Below, one piece after another: positions 27,889 through 36,537 of a stretch of 64,000 bases of DNA. The notes under the pieces were generated by a model. It saw nothing but the letters and a program-made list of their open reading frames with translations, did not search any database and was not told the origin of the DNA. Each line of letters begins with the position of its first letter. The stretch's first letter is position 1. This DNA comes from Rhodoblastus acidophilus. GTDB taxonomy: Bacteria > Pseudomonadota > Alphaproteobacteria > Rhizobiales > Beijerinckiaceae. Where the stretch lies: contig NZ_WNKS01000016.1 in assembly GCF_009720655.1 (NCBI RefSeq), positions 1 through 64,000 of the forward strand, in the 5' to 3' direction. The position numbers and the translations under genes are program-made.

Positions 27889-28704
27889 ATGAAGGTCGCG
27901 CTGATCCAGATGAATTCCGTCGCCGACAAGGCGGCCAATCTCGCCCAGGCGCGCGCGCTGGTCGAAGAGGCCTGCGCGCAGGAAAAACCCGATTGGGTCG
28001 GCTTGCCCGAAGTGTTCGATTTCCTCGGCGGGACGCGCGAGGAAAAACTCTCCGCCGCCGAAATTTTGCGCGATGGCCCGGCCTATGCGCTCGCCGCCGA
28101 GCTTGCCGCCAAACATGGCGTGTTCATCCACGCCGGCTCTTTCCTTGAACGGAACGGCGACAGCCTGTCGAACACGACCGTCGTGTTCGATCGGAAAGGT
28201 CGGGAGATCGCACTTTATCGAAAAATCCACATGTTCGACGTGGTGACGCCCGACGGCGCCGCCTACCGGGAGAGCGCGCTGTTCACGCCGGGGACGGACC
28301 TTGCGACCTATGACGCCGAGGGTTTGAGATTCGGTTGCGCCATCTGCTACGACCTGCGCTTCCCCGCTCTGTTCCAGGCCCTTTCCGCGCGCGGCGTCGA
28401 TGTCATCGCGCTGCCCGCCGCCTTCACCTTGCTCACTGGCAAGGACCATTGGGAGGTGCTGTGCCGGGCGCGCGCGATCGAAACCCAAACCTATTTTGTC
28501 GCCCCCGCGCAGATCGGTCCGCACCGGATCAAGGACGAGATTCGCCAGACCTATGGGCATTCGCTGGTCTGCGATCCCTGGGGCCACGTGGTCGCCAAAG
28601 CCTCGGACAATCCCGGTTACGTCACCGCCCGGCTCGACCGCGCGCTGATTTCGAAAACCCGCGCCGCCAATCCGGTGGCCTCGCAGAGAAGGCCGTTCGC
28701 CTGA
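27889..28704 (+). CDS. Carbon-nitrogen hydrolase (nitrilase superfamily, Nit-like amidase)
   Basis: The protein (271 aa) has the catalytic set E41 (GLPEVFDFLGG), K112 (YRKIHMFDV) and C153 (GCAICYDLRFPALF), with NTTVVFDRKG between. This pattern fits the Nit1/Nit2 group that removes the amide from deaminated glutathione or from keto-glutaramate, though sequence alone does not give the substrate. A strong ribosome site (GAGGAGG) precedes the ATG. The stop overlaps the modB start (TGATG), so it heads the modBC operon although it has no obvious tie to molybdate. Confidence 0.92.
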   Translation: MKVALIQMNSVADKAANLAQARALVEEACAQEKPDWVGLPEVFDFLGGTREEKLSAAEILRDGPAYALAAELAAKHGVFIHAGSFLERNGDSLSNTTVVFDRKGREIALYRKIHMFDVVTPDGAAYRESALFTPGTDLATYDAEGLRFGCAICYDLRFPALFQALSARGVDVIALPAAFTLLTGKDHWEVLCRARAIETQTYFVAPAQIGPHRIKDEIRQTYGHSLVCDPWGHVVAKASDNPGYVTARLDRALISKTRAANPVASQRRPFA

Positions 28705-29414
28705 TGGACTTTTTGCCGACCCTGACGCCCGAACAGCTCACGGCGATCAATCTGAGCCTGCGCATCGGCTTTACCGCCACTTTGTGCAGCCTGCCCTTCG
28801 CCGTTCTGGTCGCGTTCGTGCTGGCGCGGGGAAATTTCCCGGGCAAAACCCTGCTCGACGCCGTGGTGCATCTGCCGCTCGTGCTGCCGCCGGTGGTGAC
28901 CGGCTTGCTCCTGTTGCTGCTGTTCGGGCGGCGCGGCCCGATCGGCGCCTTCCTCTACGAGCATTTCAACATCACCTTCGCCTTCCGCTGGACCGGGGCC
29001 GCGCTGGCCGCGGGCGTGATGGGCTTCCCGCTGATGGTGCGCGCGATCCGGCTGTCGATCGAGGCGGTCGATCCGAGGCTGGAGCAGGCCGCCGCGACCC
29101 TTGGGGCGCCGCCGCTGGCCGTATTCTTCCTCGTCACCGCGCCGCTGGCGGCGCCCGGGCTTTTGGCGGGGGCGGTGCTGGGCTTTGCCAAGGCGCTGGG
29201 CGAATTCGGCGCGACCATCACCTTCGTCTCCAACATTCCCGGGGAAACCCGCACCATTCCCGCCGAAATCTACCTGCTGACGCAAACGCCCGGCGGGGAT
29301 CAGGACGCCATCGTCATGTCGGCCGTCGCCGCGGCGCTGGCCATCGGCGCGCTGGTGGTTTCCGAATTTTTGGCCAAGCGCATGAAGATCGAGACGCGGG
29401 GGCTGTCGTCATGA
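28704..29414 (+). CDS. modB: Molybdate ABC transporter permease
   Basis: ModB (236 aa) has about five or six membrane segments and the permease loop that docks on the ATPase: EAAATLGAPPLAVFFLVTAP-like, here EQAAATLGAPPLAVFF followed by GFAKALGEFGATITFVSNIP, which is highly typical of ModB. The start ATG overlaps the nitrilase stop (TGATG), and the gene ends overlapping modC (ATGA). No periplasmic binding protein (modA) and no ModE regulator are encoded next to it, so these must lie elsewhere. Confidence 0.95.
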   Translation: MDFLPTLTPEQLTAINLSLRIGFTATLCSLPFAVLVAFVLARGNFPGKTLLDAVVHLPLVLPPVVTGLLLLLLFGRRGPIGAFLYEHFNITFAFRWTGAALAAGVMGFPLMVRAIRLSIEAVDPRLEQAAATLGAPPLAVFFLVTAPLAAPGLLAGAVLGFAKALGEFGATITFVSNIPGETRTIPAEIYLLTQTPGGDQDAIVMSAVAAALAIGALVVSEFLAKRMKIETRGLSS

Positions 29415-30499
29415 TTTCGGTCGACGTCAAACTTTCGCGCGGCGAGTTTTCGCTGCAAACCGCCTTCGCCAGCGATTCGAAAATCACCGCTCTGTTCGGC
29501 CATTCCGGCTCCGGCAAGACCACGCTGATCGAGCTGATCTCGGGTCTGGCGCGGCCCGACGTCGGCCGTATCGAAATCGCCGGCCGCGTGCTGGTCGACA
29601 CCGAAAAACGAATCTTCATTCCGGCGCGCAAGCGCGGCGTCGGCCTGGTGTTTCAGGACGCGCAGCTGTTTCCGCATCTGAGCGTCGCGCAAAACCTGCG
29701 CTTCGCCGAATTCTTCGCGCCGAAGGAGGGGCGCCGGCTGCCTTTTGCGCGCGTGGTCGAGACTTTGGGCATCGGTCATTTGATGACGCGGCGGCCGGGG
29801 CAGCTTTCCGGCGGCGAACGCCAGCGCGTCGGCGTCGCCCGCGCGCTGATGGCGGCGCCGCGCCTGCTGCTGATGGACGAGCCCTTCGCCTCCATCGACG
29901 TGGCCCGCCGCACCAAGGCGATGGAGCTGGTCGAACTGGCGCGCGACGAATTCGACACGCCGGTGGTGCTGGTGTCGCACCAGATCGAGGAGGTGATGCG
30001 CCTCGCGGGACAGGTGGTGATGATCGAGCGCGGCCGGATCGTGGAAGTCGGCGCGCCCGAGGACATTTTTGCTTCGGCGCGCGAGGAAACGCCCTCGGAC
30101 CGTTTCGGCGTCGGCGTCAGCCTCGCCTGCGGCGAAGCCAGTTTTGACGCGCATTACCGATTGACCAAACTGCATCATCCCGCCGGCGACATTTTTCTGC
30201 CCGACCGCGTGCCGCCGGCGCAGCAAACCCGCGTGTTCGTCAAGGCCATCGACGTGTCGCTGGCGCACCGCCCGCCGCCGGACACCTCGATCCGCACCCT
30301 GTTGCGCGGAAAAGTCGTGAGCGTCGCCGCGACCAAGGGGCCGTTGGCCATGGTGAGCCTCGAGCTCAAAGGCGGCGAAAAGCTTTTCGCTTCGCTCACC
30401 CGCATGGCGGTGGATGAGTTGCGCATCGCGCCCGGCGGCGAGGTTTATTGTCTCGTCAAGGCGGTGGCGCTCGACGAGCGGCAGGTGGAGAGCGTTTGA
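29411..30499 (+). CDS. modC: Molybdate ABC transporter ATP-binding protein
   Basis: ModC (362 aa) carries Walker A (GHSGSGKTTLIELISGL, from residue 30), the Q-loop (VGLVFQDAQLFPHLSV), the signature LSGGERQRVGVARALMA, Walker B (LLLMDEPFASID) and the switch histidine (VLVSHQIEEV). Residues from about 290 form the molybdate-binding TOBE/Mop domain (SIRTLLRGKVVSVAATKGPL), which separates ModC from other importer ATPases. The length is normal. It starts inside the modB stop (ATGA). Confidence 0.96.
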   Translation: MISVDVKLSRGEFSLQTAFASDSKITALFGHSGSGKTTLIELISGLARPDVGRIEIAGRVLVDTEKRIFIPARKRGVGLVFQDAQLFPHLSVAQNLRFAEFFAPKEGRRLPFARVVETLGIGHLMTRRPGQLSGGERQRVGVARALMAAPRLLLMDEPFASIDVARRTKAMELVELARDEFDTPVVLVSHQIEEVMRLAGQVVMIERGRIVEVGAPEDIFASAREETPSDRFGVGVSLACGEASFDAHYRLTKLHHPAGDIFLPDRVPPAQQTRVFVKAIDVSLAHRPPPDTSIRTLLRGKVVSVAATKGPLAMVSLELKGGEKLFASLTRMAVDELRIAPGGEVYCLVKAVALDERQVESV

Positions 30500-30530
30500 C
30501 TTTTGCTCGGGCCGGGGCCTAGACCCGGCC

Positions 30531-31343
30531 ATGGCCGCGAAAAATGTTTTGGCCCGGTCCGGCGCGAAACCGCTGATCATGGGCATTGTCAACGTCACGC
30601 CGGATTCCTTTTCCGACGGCGGGCTGTTCGCCGGCGCGGATGCGGCGCTGTTGCGCGCGAAAAAAATGGTGGAGGAGGGCGCCGACCTCATCGACATCGG
30701 CGCGGAATCGACCCGCCCCGGCTTCACCCCCATTTCGGCCGAGGCGGAATGGGCGCGCCTTGAAGCGCCGCTTGCCGCCATTTTGCGCGAAAACATCGCG
30801 CCGGTTTCGGTGGACACCACCAAGGCGGAGATCGCGCGCCGCGCCGTGGCCCTGGGCGCGGCCATCATCAACGATGTCTCCGGCCTGCACGGCGATCCCG
30901 CTCTGGCGGAGGTGTCGGCTGAGAGCGGCGCCGCGCTTGTTGTCATGCACCATTGCGCCGAAGCCGATCCCGCCCGCGATATTCTGGAGGATATGCGCGC
31001 GTTTTTTGCCCGCGCGCTCGCGCGGGCTGAGCAGGCCGGGGTGAGGCGTGAAAACATCATCCTCGACCCCGGCGTCGGCTTCGGCAAAACCTTTGAACAA
31101 AACCTTGTCGCCGCGACCAGCGCGGGCGCTTTGAAGAAAATTTTTGGGCTGCCGGTGCTGGTCGGCCTCTCGCGAAAACGCTTCATTGGCGCGATCACCG
31201 GCGCGCCCGTGGAGCGCAGGCTCGCCGGCACGCTGGCCGCCGACCTCGCCGCGCTGCACGCGGGGGCCGATATTTTGCGCGTCCACGACGTCGCCGAACA
31301 TGCGGATGCGATCAAGGTGTGGAGCGCCCTTGTCCGCGCGTGA
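30531..31343 (+). CDS. folP: Dihydropteroate synthase
   Basis: FolP (270 aa) joins p-aminobenzoate to hydroxymethyl-dihydropterin diphosphate in folate synthesis and is the target of sulfonamides. Family signatures are IMGIVNVTPDSFSDGG, DIGAESTRPGFTPIS, SVDTTKAEIARRA, IINDVSGLHGD, LDPGVGFGKTFEQN and VGLSRKRFIG. The ATG at 30531 is chosen; the open frame upstream lies inside modC. It follows modC by 31 bp and overlaps folK, but the aldolase gene folB, usual between them, is missing here. Confidence 0.97.
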   Translation: MAAKNVLARSGAKPLIMGIVNVTPDSFSDGGLFAGADAALLRAKKMVEEGADLIDIGAESTRPGFTPISAEAEWARLEAPLAAILRENIAPVSVDTTKAEIARRAVALGAAIINDVSGLHGDPALAEVSAESGAALVVMHHCAEADPARDILEDMRAFFARALARAEQAGVRRENIILDPGVGFGKTFEQNLVAATSAGALKKIFGLPVLVGLSRKRFIGAITGAPVERRLAGTLAADLAALHAGADILRVHDVAEHADAIKVWSALVRA

Positions 31344-31821
31344 ATATCTCGTCGCGCTGGGGTTCGGCGCCAATCTCGGCGACTCCGCAGGCAATATTCG
31401 CCGCGCCGTGGCGTTTTTGGGCGCGCGCGGGGTGGTCTTCGAAAAGATTTCTTCACTCTATTCGACAAAACCCTGGGGGGTCGAGGATCAGCCTGATTTC
31501 GTCAACGCCTGCGCCGTGGCGCGCACGGATCTCGCGCCGCGCGCGCTGCTGGCGCTGACGCAGGAGGCGGAGCGCGCGCTTGGCCGCACGCCCGGTTTGC
31601 GCTGGGGGCCGCGCGTGATCGACATCGACATTCTTCTTTACGAAGGCATTGATTTTTCTGATGAAAAACTGGTCCTGCCGCATCCCGAAATGAGCCGCCG
31701 CGCCTTCGTCCTGCACCCTCTGGCTGAAATCGCGCCGGACCTTCGCGTAAAGGGATCGACGATTTACCAGCTTTGCCAAAAGTGTCGTTCCGAGGAAGTA
31801 AAACGGCTGACGTCTTTTTAA
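31330..31821 (+). CDS. folK: 2-amino-4-hydroxy-6-hydroxymethyldihydropteridine pyrophosphokinase
   Basis: FolK (163 aa) pyrophosphorylates the pterin used by FolP. The motifs are ALGFGANLGDSAGNIRRAV, SSLYSTKPWGVEDQPDFVNA, LGRTPGLRWGPRVIDIDILL and LVLPHPEMSRRAFVLHPLAE. I chose the TTG at 31330 (SAREYLVALGFG follows) because no ATG or GTG in frame lies near the family start. This makes folK overlap the end of folP by 14 bases, in keeping with a tight operon. Confidence 0.93.
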   Translation: MSAREYLVALGFGANLGDSAGNIRRAVAFLGARGVVFEKISSLYSTKPWGVEDQPDFVNACAVARTDLAPRALLALTQEAERALGRTPGLRWGPRVIDIDILLYEGIDFSDEKLVLPHPEMSRRAFVLHPLAEIAPDLRVKGSTIYQLCQKCRSEEVKRLTSF

Positions 31822-31961
31822 CCGTCTTCTCAACCTGAGGTTTTAGTTCACGTTTCGTACTCTCAAGTAAAATCCATCGGATACAAGCTCTTAATTTCTT
31901 TGCTCGACATTGACTGCCGTAACGTAGGTTGCAGTCTGAAAACAAACAGCCAGGTAAGGCA

Positions 31962-33131
31962 ATGTCGAACATCGTTATTGTCGACGACCGGAGCATCAAC
32001 CGGACGATCTACGCCAAGCTCGCACAGTCGATCGGACCCGAAATCGAGGTCCGCGACTTTGGCAATCCCACCGACGCGCTCGCGTGGCTGGCGCTCAACC
32101 GCGCCGATCTGATCATCACCGACCACGATATGCCGCAGCTCGACGGCGACGAATTCATCACCCGCTTTCGCGCCATGCCGCGCGCCGAAACGGTGCCCGT
32201 GATGATGATCACGGTGAACGACCAGCGCGTGCTGCGGCTGCGCGCGCTGGAAAGCGGCGCCAATGATTTCCTCCACTCGCCGGTCGACCATTGCGAATTC
32301 GTGATGCGCGCCCGCAATCTTCTCAAACTGGCGCATGCGGTGGAGGCGCGGGCCGAGAGCGCGGAGCCGCCTCCGGAAGCGGCGCCGGTCGCGCGCCTCG
32401 ACGCGCATCGGGCCAAAAGGCCCGCCGCGGCGAACTGGCGGTTCGCGCCCCGGCTGGACCTGATGACCGGACGGGTGGCGGGCGCTCAGCTGTTGCGCGA
32501 CGGCCTTGCCGCCGAACTCGCCGACGCCGACGCCCTGCGCTTGCTTCTCGCTTCGGCCGCGCCCTTGCAGGCGGGGCGGCGCGGGACGATCCGGCTTTCG
32601 CTCGCCGCCCGGCTCGACGGCGACGCGCAAGAGTCCGCCGCGGTGGCGCTGGCGAAAAGGCTGGCCGAGACCGGCGTCGCGCCGCACTGGCTCGATCTGC
32701 GCTTCGACGCGGCGGAAATTTTTGTCGCCCCGCAGCGGGCGGAAGAGGAGGCGCGGGCGCTGAAAACGCTCGGCGTGGGGCTGACGCTGAACCTCGGCGC
32801 GGTCAATCTCGGCATTCTGGGACACGACATCGGCAAGACCGGCAGGCTGGCCGCGCCGATCGAGCAGTTCATCGACGCCTTGCGCCCGACCGTCGCCTTC
32901 TCCTGTCCGGTGTCGCCGTCGGAGGCGCTGAAAATCACCCGCCTGCTCGGGCGCGGCGCGCGCTTTCCTCTTGTCGCCGGCGAGGTCGCCAATGCGGCGA
33001 CGCTCACGCTGCTGCGGCGGGCGGGGGTGTGCGAAGCCCAGGGCGCCTGTTTTGGCGCGCCCTTCGCAGCCCGCGATCTGTCAAACCTGTTTCCGCCGCT
33101 GGAAACCGCCGCGCTCAAACGGCTGGCCTGA
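31962..33131 (+). CDS. Response regulator with degenerate EAL domain
   Basis: Residues 1-120 are a receiver domain with phospho-acceptor D54 (LIITDHDMPQLDGDEF), acidic D8-D9 (VIVDDRSIN) and a T/A switch region (VMMITVND). Residues about 150-385 resemble a c-di-GMP phosphodiesterase (EAL) domain in order, but the motifs are broken. EAL is replaced by AQL in GRVAGAQLLRD, the DDFG loop by NLGA, and the general base region by VAGEVANAA. The QG motif is kept (CEAQGACFGAPF). It should be unable to cut c-di-GMP and may bind it or a partner. It is 9 bp upstream of the RpfC-like kinase, so it is probably the kinase's output. Confidence 0.85.
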   Translation: MSNIVIVDDRSINRTIYAKLAQSIGPEIEVRDFGNPTDALAWLALNRADLIITDHDMPQLDGDEFITRFRAMPRAETVPVMMITVNDQRVLRLRALESGANDFLHSPVDHCEFVMRARNLLKLAHAVEARAESAEPPPEAAPVARLDAHRAKRPAAANWRFAPRLDLMTGRVAGAQLLRDGLAAELADADALRLLLASAAPLQAGRRGTIRLSLAARLDGDAQESAAVALAKRLAETGVAPHWLDLRFDAAEIFVAPQRAEEEARALKTLGVGLTLNLGAVNLGILGHDIGKTGRLAAPIEQFIDALRPTVAFSCPVSPSEALKITRLLGRGARFPLVAGEVANAATLTLLRRAGVCEAQGACFGAPFAARDLSNLFPPLETAALKRLA

Positions 33132-33140
33132 GACGCGGCG

Positions 33141-35324
33141 ATGGACATATCAAAGCCGTTCGCGCCCGCGCTGGCGCGCTTCCAGGCCCGCCCGAGCGAA
33201 GAGCGCGAGGTGATGCGCAACCGTGTGGGCCTGTCGTTCATCGCCCTTGTCGTCGCGGTCGTGGCGCAGGCCGAGGGCGAGGAGGCGCGCGCCTTCCTGC
33301 GCGCGAGCCTGCCGATCCTGCTGGCCTATCTGCTCGGCGCCGCGGCGCTCATGGCCCACATGTCCTGGCGTCCCAAGGTCAGCGCCGTGCGACTGGGTCT
33401 TGCTTTGACCATGGACGGACTGATGATCACCGCCGCCATGGTTTTGGGCGGCGGCGCGGCGGCCTGGCTGCTTCCGCTCTATTTTTGGATGATCCTCGGC
33501 GCCGGCGCGCGGCTCGGCGCGGGCTTTTTAGCCTATACGGTCGCGCTCGCCTTGTCTGGCTTCGGGGTGGTGGTGGCGACCACGCCATTCTGGCGCGACC
33601 ATGCGGCGCTTTCCATGAGCCTGCTGCTGTCGCTGGTGGTCCTGCCGCTTTATGGCGCGATCCTGCTGCGCCACATCGCGGAGGCGCGGGCGCAGGCCGA
33701 GCAGGCCAATCGCGCCAAAACCCTTTTTCTGGCGAGCGTCAGCCATGAATTGCGCACGCCGCTGACCGCGATCATCGGCCTGACCGGGCTGCTCCAGCAC
33801 AGCCGCCTCGACACCGAGCAGCGCGACATGACCCGCACGCTGCAAGAATCCGCGCAAACGCTGCTGCGCCAGATCGAGCATCTGCTTTCCGGCGCGCGCG
33901 AGGAAATCGGGCAGGAGGAGGGGGGCGACGAAGAGATCGTCGATTTCGTCGCGCTGCTTGTGTCGTTGCGCGCCATGCTCGCGGTGGAGGCTGAGGCCAA
34001 GGGCGTGCGGCTCGGCCTGATGATCGAGGCGGACACGCCAAGCCACATTCTCTGCGACCGCCGCCGCGTGCAGGAAATCTTTCAAAATGTGGTCGGCAAC
34101 GCCGTTAAATTCACCCGCGAAGGCGCGGTGGCGGTTCGCGTCGGCGCGACGCGGCGGGAGGACGGCGTTTGGGTGAATGTCGAGGTGCGCGACACCGGCC
34201 CCGGCATTGCCGCCGAGGCGCAACAGCGGATTTTTGAACCGTTTCGCCAGGGAGACGCGTCGATCGGCGCGAAATTCGGCGGCGCCGGGCTCGGCCTTTC
34301 CATCGTCAAGCGGCGGCTCGACGCCATGGGCGGCGACATCGCGGTCGAAAGTCCCGCCGCTGGCGCGCTGTTCCGCCTGGGCTGGCCGGTGACGCCGGTC
34401 GACCCGGCCGAGGACGTCGCCGAGGCGTCGGACGCCGAGCCGGTTTGCCTCGATGTCACCGACGATTTCGACAGTCTGGCCGTTGCGGCGCGCCATGACC
34501 TCGCGGTTCTGGTCTTTCCCTTCGCCGAGGCGCGCGCCAGGACAATGGCGCGGCGGCTCGCGGCCTTGCGCCGGGCGCCGGGACAACCCATGAAAATCCT
34601 GCTGGCGGAGGACAATGCCGTCAACGGCCGGGTATTGGAGAAAATCCTCACCGAGGCGGGCCATGAGGTTCAGGTTGTGGCTGACGGCGAAGCGGCGCTG
34701 CTCGCCATGCTGCGCGAAACCTTTGAGGTCGTCGTCCTCGACGTGAACATGCCCCGGCTCGGAGGGATCGAGACGGCGCGCATCTACGCCGCCGCCCGGC
34801 CGCGCGGTCGCGCGCCTGTGCTGGCGCTGACCGCCGACGACAGCGCCGAAAGCCGAAAACTCTGCCGCGCCGCCGGCATGGTCGACTGTCTGCGCAAGCC
34901 GATCGCGCCCGAAGTTTTACGCGCGGCCATTGAGGCCGTTGCGGCGGCCAAGCCCGGCGCGCCGCGGGAAACCGCGCGCTGCGAAAAACTCGACCCCGCG
35001 ACGTTGTCGGCGCTCGACCGGCTGGGCGGCGCCGATTTTGTTCGTGAATTGCTGATCCAGTTCGCCGCCGACGCCGCGCATCTGGTCGAGGACATCCACG
35101 CGAGTTTTTCGCGCGGCGACGTCGCTTCGCTCGGCCGCCAGGCCCATGCGCTGGAAAGCATGGCGGGCAACATGGGCGCCGCCGCGCTCGCCCGTCTGTG
35201 TCGCGGCTGGCGCGCCATGACCGAAAAGCGCCTCGCTTTGTCGTCGGCGCGCGAAAGCGAGCGGTTGCGGCGCAGGTGGCGCCTGACCCAGGACGCGCTG
35301 GGCCGCGCCCTGGCGCGGATGTAA
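33141..35324 (+). CDS. RpfC-like hybrid histidine kinase (5TM - HK - REC - HPt)
   Basis: The protein is 727 aa. Residues 25-178 hold about five membrane segments ending in FWRDHAALSMSLLLSLVVLP; this pattern and the aromatic loop LYFWMILGAGARLG resemble the input region of RpfC, the sensor of diffusible fatty-acid (DSF) signals. The kinase core follows: H202 (ASVSHELRTPLTAIIGL), N box (VVGNAVKFT), G boxes (DTGPGIAAEA, GGAGLGLSIVKRR). A receiver domain at about 484-600 has its acceptor aspartate in VVVLDVNMPRLGG. The C-terminal HPt domain has the histidine in AHALESMAGNMGAA. No DSF synthase is in view. The RpfC likeness is by eye. Confidence 0.9.
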   Translation: MDISKPFAPALARFQARPSEEREVMRNRVGLSFIALVVAVVAQAEGEEARAFLRASLPILLAYLLGAAALMAHMSWRPKVSAVRLGLALTMDGLMITAAMVLGGGAAAWLLPLYFWMILGAGARLGAGFLAYTVALALSGFGVVVATTPFWRDHAALSMSLLLSLVVLPLYGAILLRHIAEARAQAEQANRAKTLFLASVSHELRTPLTAIIGLTGLLQHSRLDTEQRDMTRTLQESAQTLLRQIEHLLSGAREEIGQEEGGDEEIVDFVALLVSLRAMLAVEAEAKGVRLGLMIEADTPSHILCDRRRVQEIFQNVVGNAVKFTREGAVAVRVGATRREDGVWVNVEVRDTGPGIAAEAQQRIFEPFRQGDASIGAKFGGAGLGLSIVKRRLDAMGGDIAVESPAAGALFRLGWPVTPVDPAEDVAEASDAEPVCLDVTDDFDSLAVAARHDLAVLVFPFAEARARTMARRLAALRRAPGQPMKILLAEDNAVNGRVLEKILTEAGHEVQVVADGEAALLAMLRETFEVVVLDVNMPRLGGIETARIYAAARPRGRAPVLALTADDSAESRKLCRAAGMVDCLRKPIAPEVLRAAIEAVAAAKPGAPRETARCEKLDPATLSALDRLGGADFVRELLIQFAADAAHLVEDIHASFSRGDVASLGRQAHALESMAGNMGAAALARLCRGWRAMTEKRLALSSARESERLRRRWRLTQDALGRALARM

Positions 35325-35381
35325 TGGAACCGAATCTCCCCGCCCGCGCTTTTTCGGAGGCTCAGGCAAGGGGTTCGAAAA

Positions 35382-35984
35382 GTGTTTCAGGCCATTCCCT
35401 ATTACTGCGTGCTGGCGATCGAATCCGCGCTCAACGTGATCGGCGTGCGGCTCTACGAGGAGCCGCGCCACACCGTCATCGACCATGTGCAGGACGTGGA
35501 AATCCGCCGCTACGCCCCCCGCACCGCCGCCATGGTCGAATTTTCCTCGGGCGTGGTCGACCGCAACGACGCGTTCAGGCTGCTGTTCGGCTATATCGCC
35601 GGCGCGAACGCTGGGAGCGATCGCATCGCCATGACCGCGCCCGTCGAGCTTCAGGGCGAACGGGTCGCCATGACCGCGCCGGTGCAAATGTCGAAGGGAC
35701 GGATGATGTTTTTCCTGCCCGCCGAATATGGCGTGTCCACGGCGCCGCGCCCGCGCGATCCCCGCGTGCAAATCGTCGCGGTTCCCTCGGAGGAGATCGC
35801 GGTCCTGCGCTTCACCGGGCTCGGCGGCGTTTCGCCGCTGCGCCAGAAACAGTTGCTGTCCGGGCTGATCCGGTCGCGGTGGCAGGCCGTCGGCGAGCCC
35901 TTCATGTATTATTACGATGCGCCCTTCGCCCTGCCGTTCCTGCGCAGGAACGAGGCGGCGGTGGTCGTCGAGGAGAGGAACTGA
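35382..35984 (+). CDS. SOUL-family heme-binding protein
   Basis: This 200-residue protein starts at a GTG and has a hydrophobic N-terminus (YYCVLAIESALNVIGV) that may be an anchor. SOUL signatures follow: VEIRRYAPRTAAMVEFSS, FRLLFGYIAGANAG, IAMTAPVELQGERVAMTAPV, MMFFLPAEYG and RQKQLLSGLI. SOUL proteins bind heme, and their role in bacteria is not settled. It follows the RpfC-like kinase by 57 bp, and its stop runs straight into a strong hairpin (35985-36017). Confidence 0.9.
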   Translation: MFQAIPYYCVLAIESALNVIGVRLYEEPRHTVIDHVQDVEIRRYAPRTAAMVEFSSGVVDRNDAFRLLFGYIAGANAGSDRIAMTAPVELQGERVAMTAPVQMSKGRMMFFLPAEYGVSTAPRPRDPRVQIVAVPSEEIAVLRFTGLGGVSPLRQKQLLSGLIRSRWQAVGEPFMYYYDAPFALPFLRRNEAAVVVEERN

Positions 35985-36017
35985 CAGGATTTCCGAACGA
36001 TCCGTTCGGAAATCCTG
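35985..36017. repeat. Perfect 15-bp-stem hairpin, relative of the 132-bp repeat
   Basis: The arms CAGGATTTCCGAACG (35985-35999) and CGTTCGGAAATCCTG (36003-36017) are exact complements around a 3-base loop. The hairpin starts at the base after the SOUL stop codon. It lies between convergent genes and may end both transcripts. Its GATTTCCGAA/TTCGGAAATC core and the following bases (TTCCGCGCGCCCGGAGGATT) resemble the repeat at 42539 and 54053, so it looks like a diverged, shortened member. Confidence 0.75.
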
Positions 36018-36045
36018 TTCCGCGCGCCCGGAGGATTTTCGCGCC

Positions 36046-36480
36046 TCAAGCGGCCCTGTGCATCTGCATGATCGAGATCTTCGCCGCGATCTTGCCGCGC
36101 TGCGTCGACAACAGATCGACGACATGCTCCGGGAGCGTCGCGGTCTCCAGCGCCTCGTCGTATTTGGCGAGGTTGCGCTCCTCGCCGTCGATCAGGCCGG
36201 GCAGGAGGCCTTCGCCCAGGCCGTCGAACAGCGCGCGGACGTTCGTGATCGCGTGATTCACCACGCTCATGAACGAGCGTTCCGTATCGGACGGTTCGCC
36301 CAGGCGGATCAGCACCTGGTCGATTTCCCCGGCGTTGACGTCATGCAGGGCGACCATGTCGAGAAAGAGCGGCGACAGGCCCTTGCCTTCGGCATCCACC
36401 AGCGCCTCCTCATAACCGTTGCGCGCGTCGATTTCGCTGGTGTGAAGCGATTTCAGCACTTCGAGAGTTTCCTTGTCCAT
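36046..36480 (-). CDS. Ferritin-like DUF2383 (PA2169-type) stress protein
   Basis: The protein (144 aa) is all-helical with a ferritin-like four-helix pattern: LKSLHTSEIDARNGYEEALV, PLFLDMVALHDVNAGEIDQV, and ERNLAKYDEALETATLP. This matches the DUF2383 family, whose role is not known. The start is set at the ATG at 36480 rather than 36564 because an EcfG-type promoter lies at 36538-36562, which puts transcription start near 36530. It is convergent with the SOUL gene. Confidence 0.85.
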   Translation of the reverse strand: MDKETLEVLKSLHTSEIDARNGYEEALVDAEGKGLSPLFLDMVALHDVNAGEIDQVLIRLGEPSDTERSFMSVVNHAITNVRALFDGLGEGLLPGLIDGEERNLAKYDEALETATLPEHVVDLLSTQRGKIAAKISIMQMHRAA

Positions 36481-36537
36481 GAACGCCTCGCTTGACAATG
36501 GCCGCGCGAAAAATTCGGCGCCGCTTTCTGGCGAGGA

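Noticed and set aside
29300-31468. 722-residue minus-strand frame opposite modC and folP
   Set aside because: Antisense of well-identified genes; composition is arginine/alanine-rich without domains.
35327-35352. GGAAC with CGCT sixteen bases later, upstream of the SOUL gene
   Set aside because: The minus-10 does not match the CGTT of EcfG promoters, and the first base lies at the end of the kinase gene.
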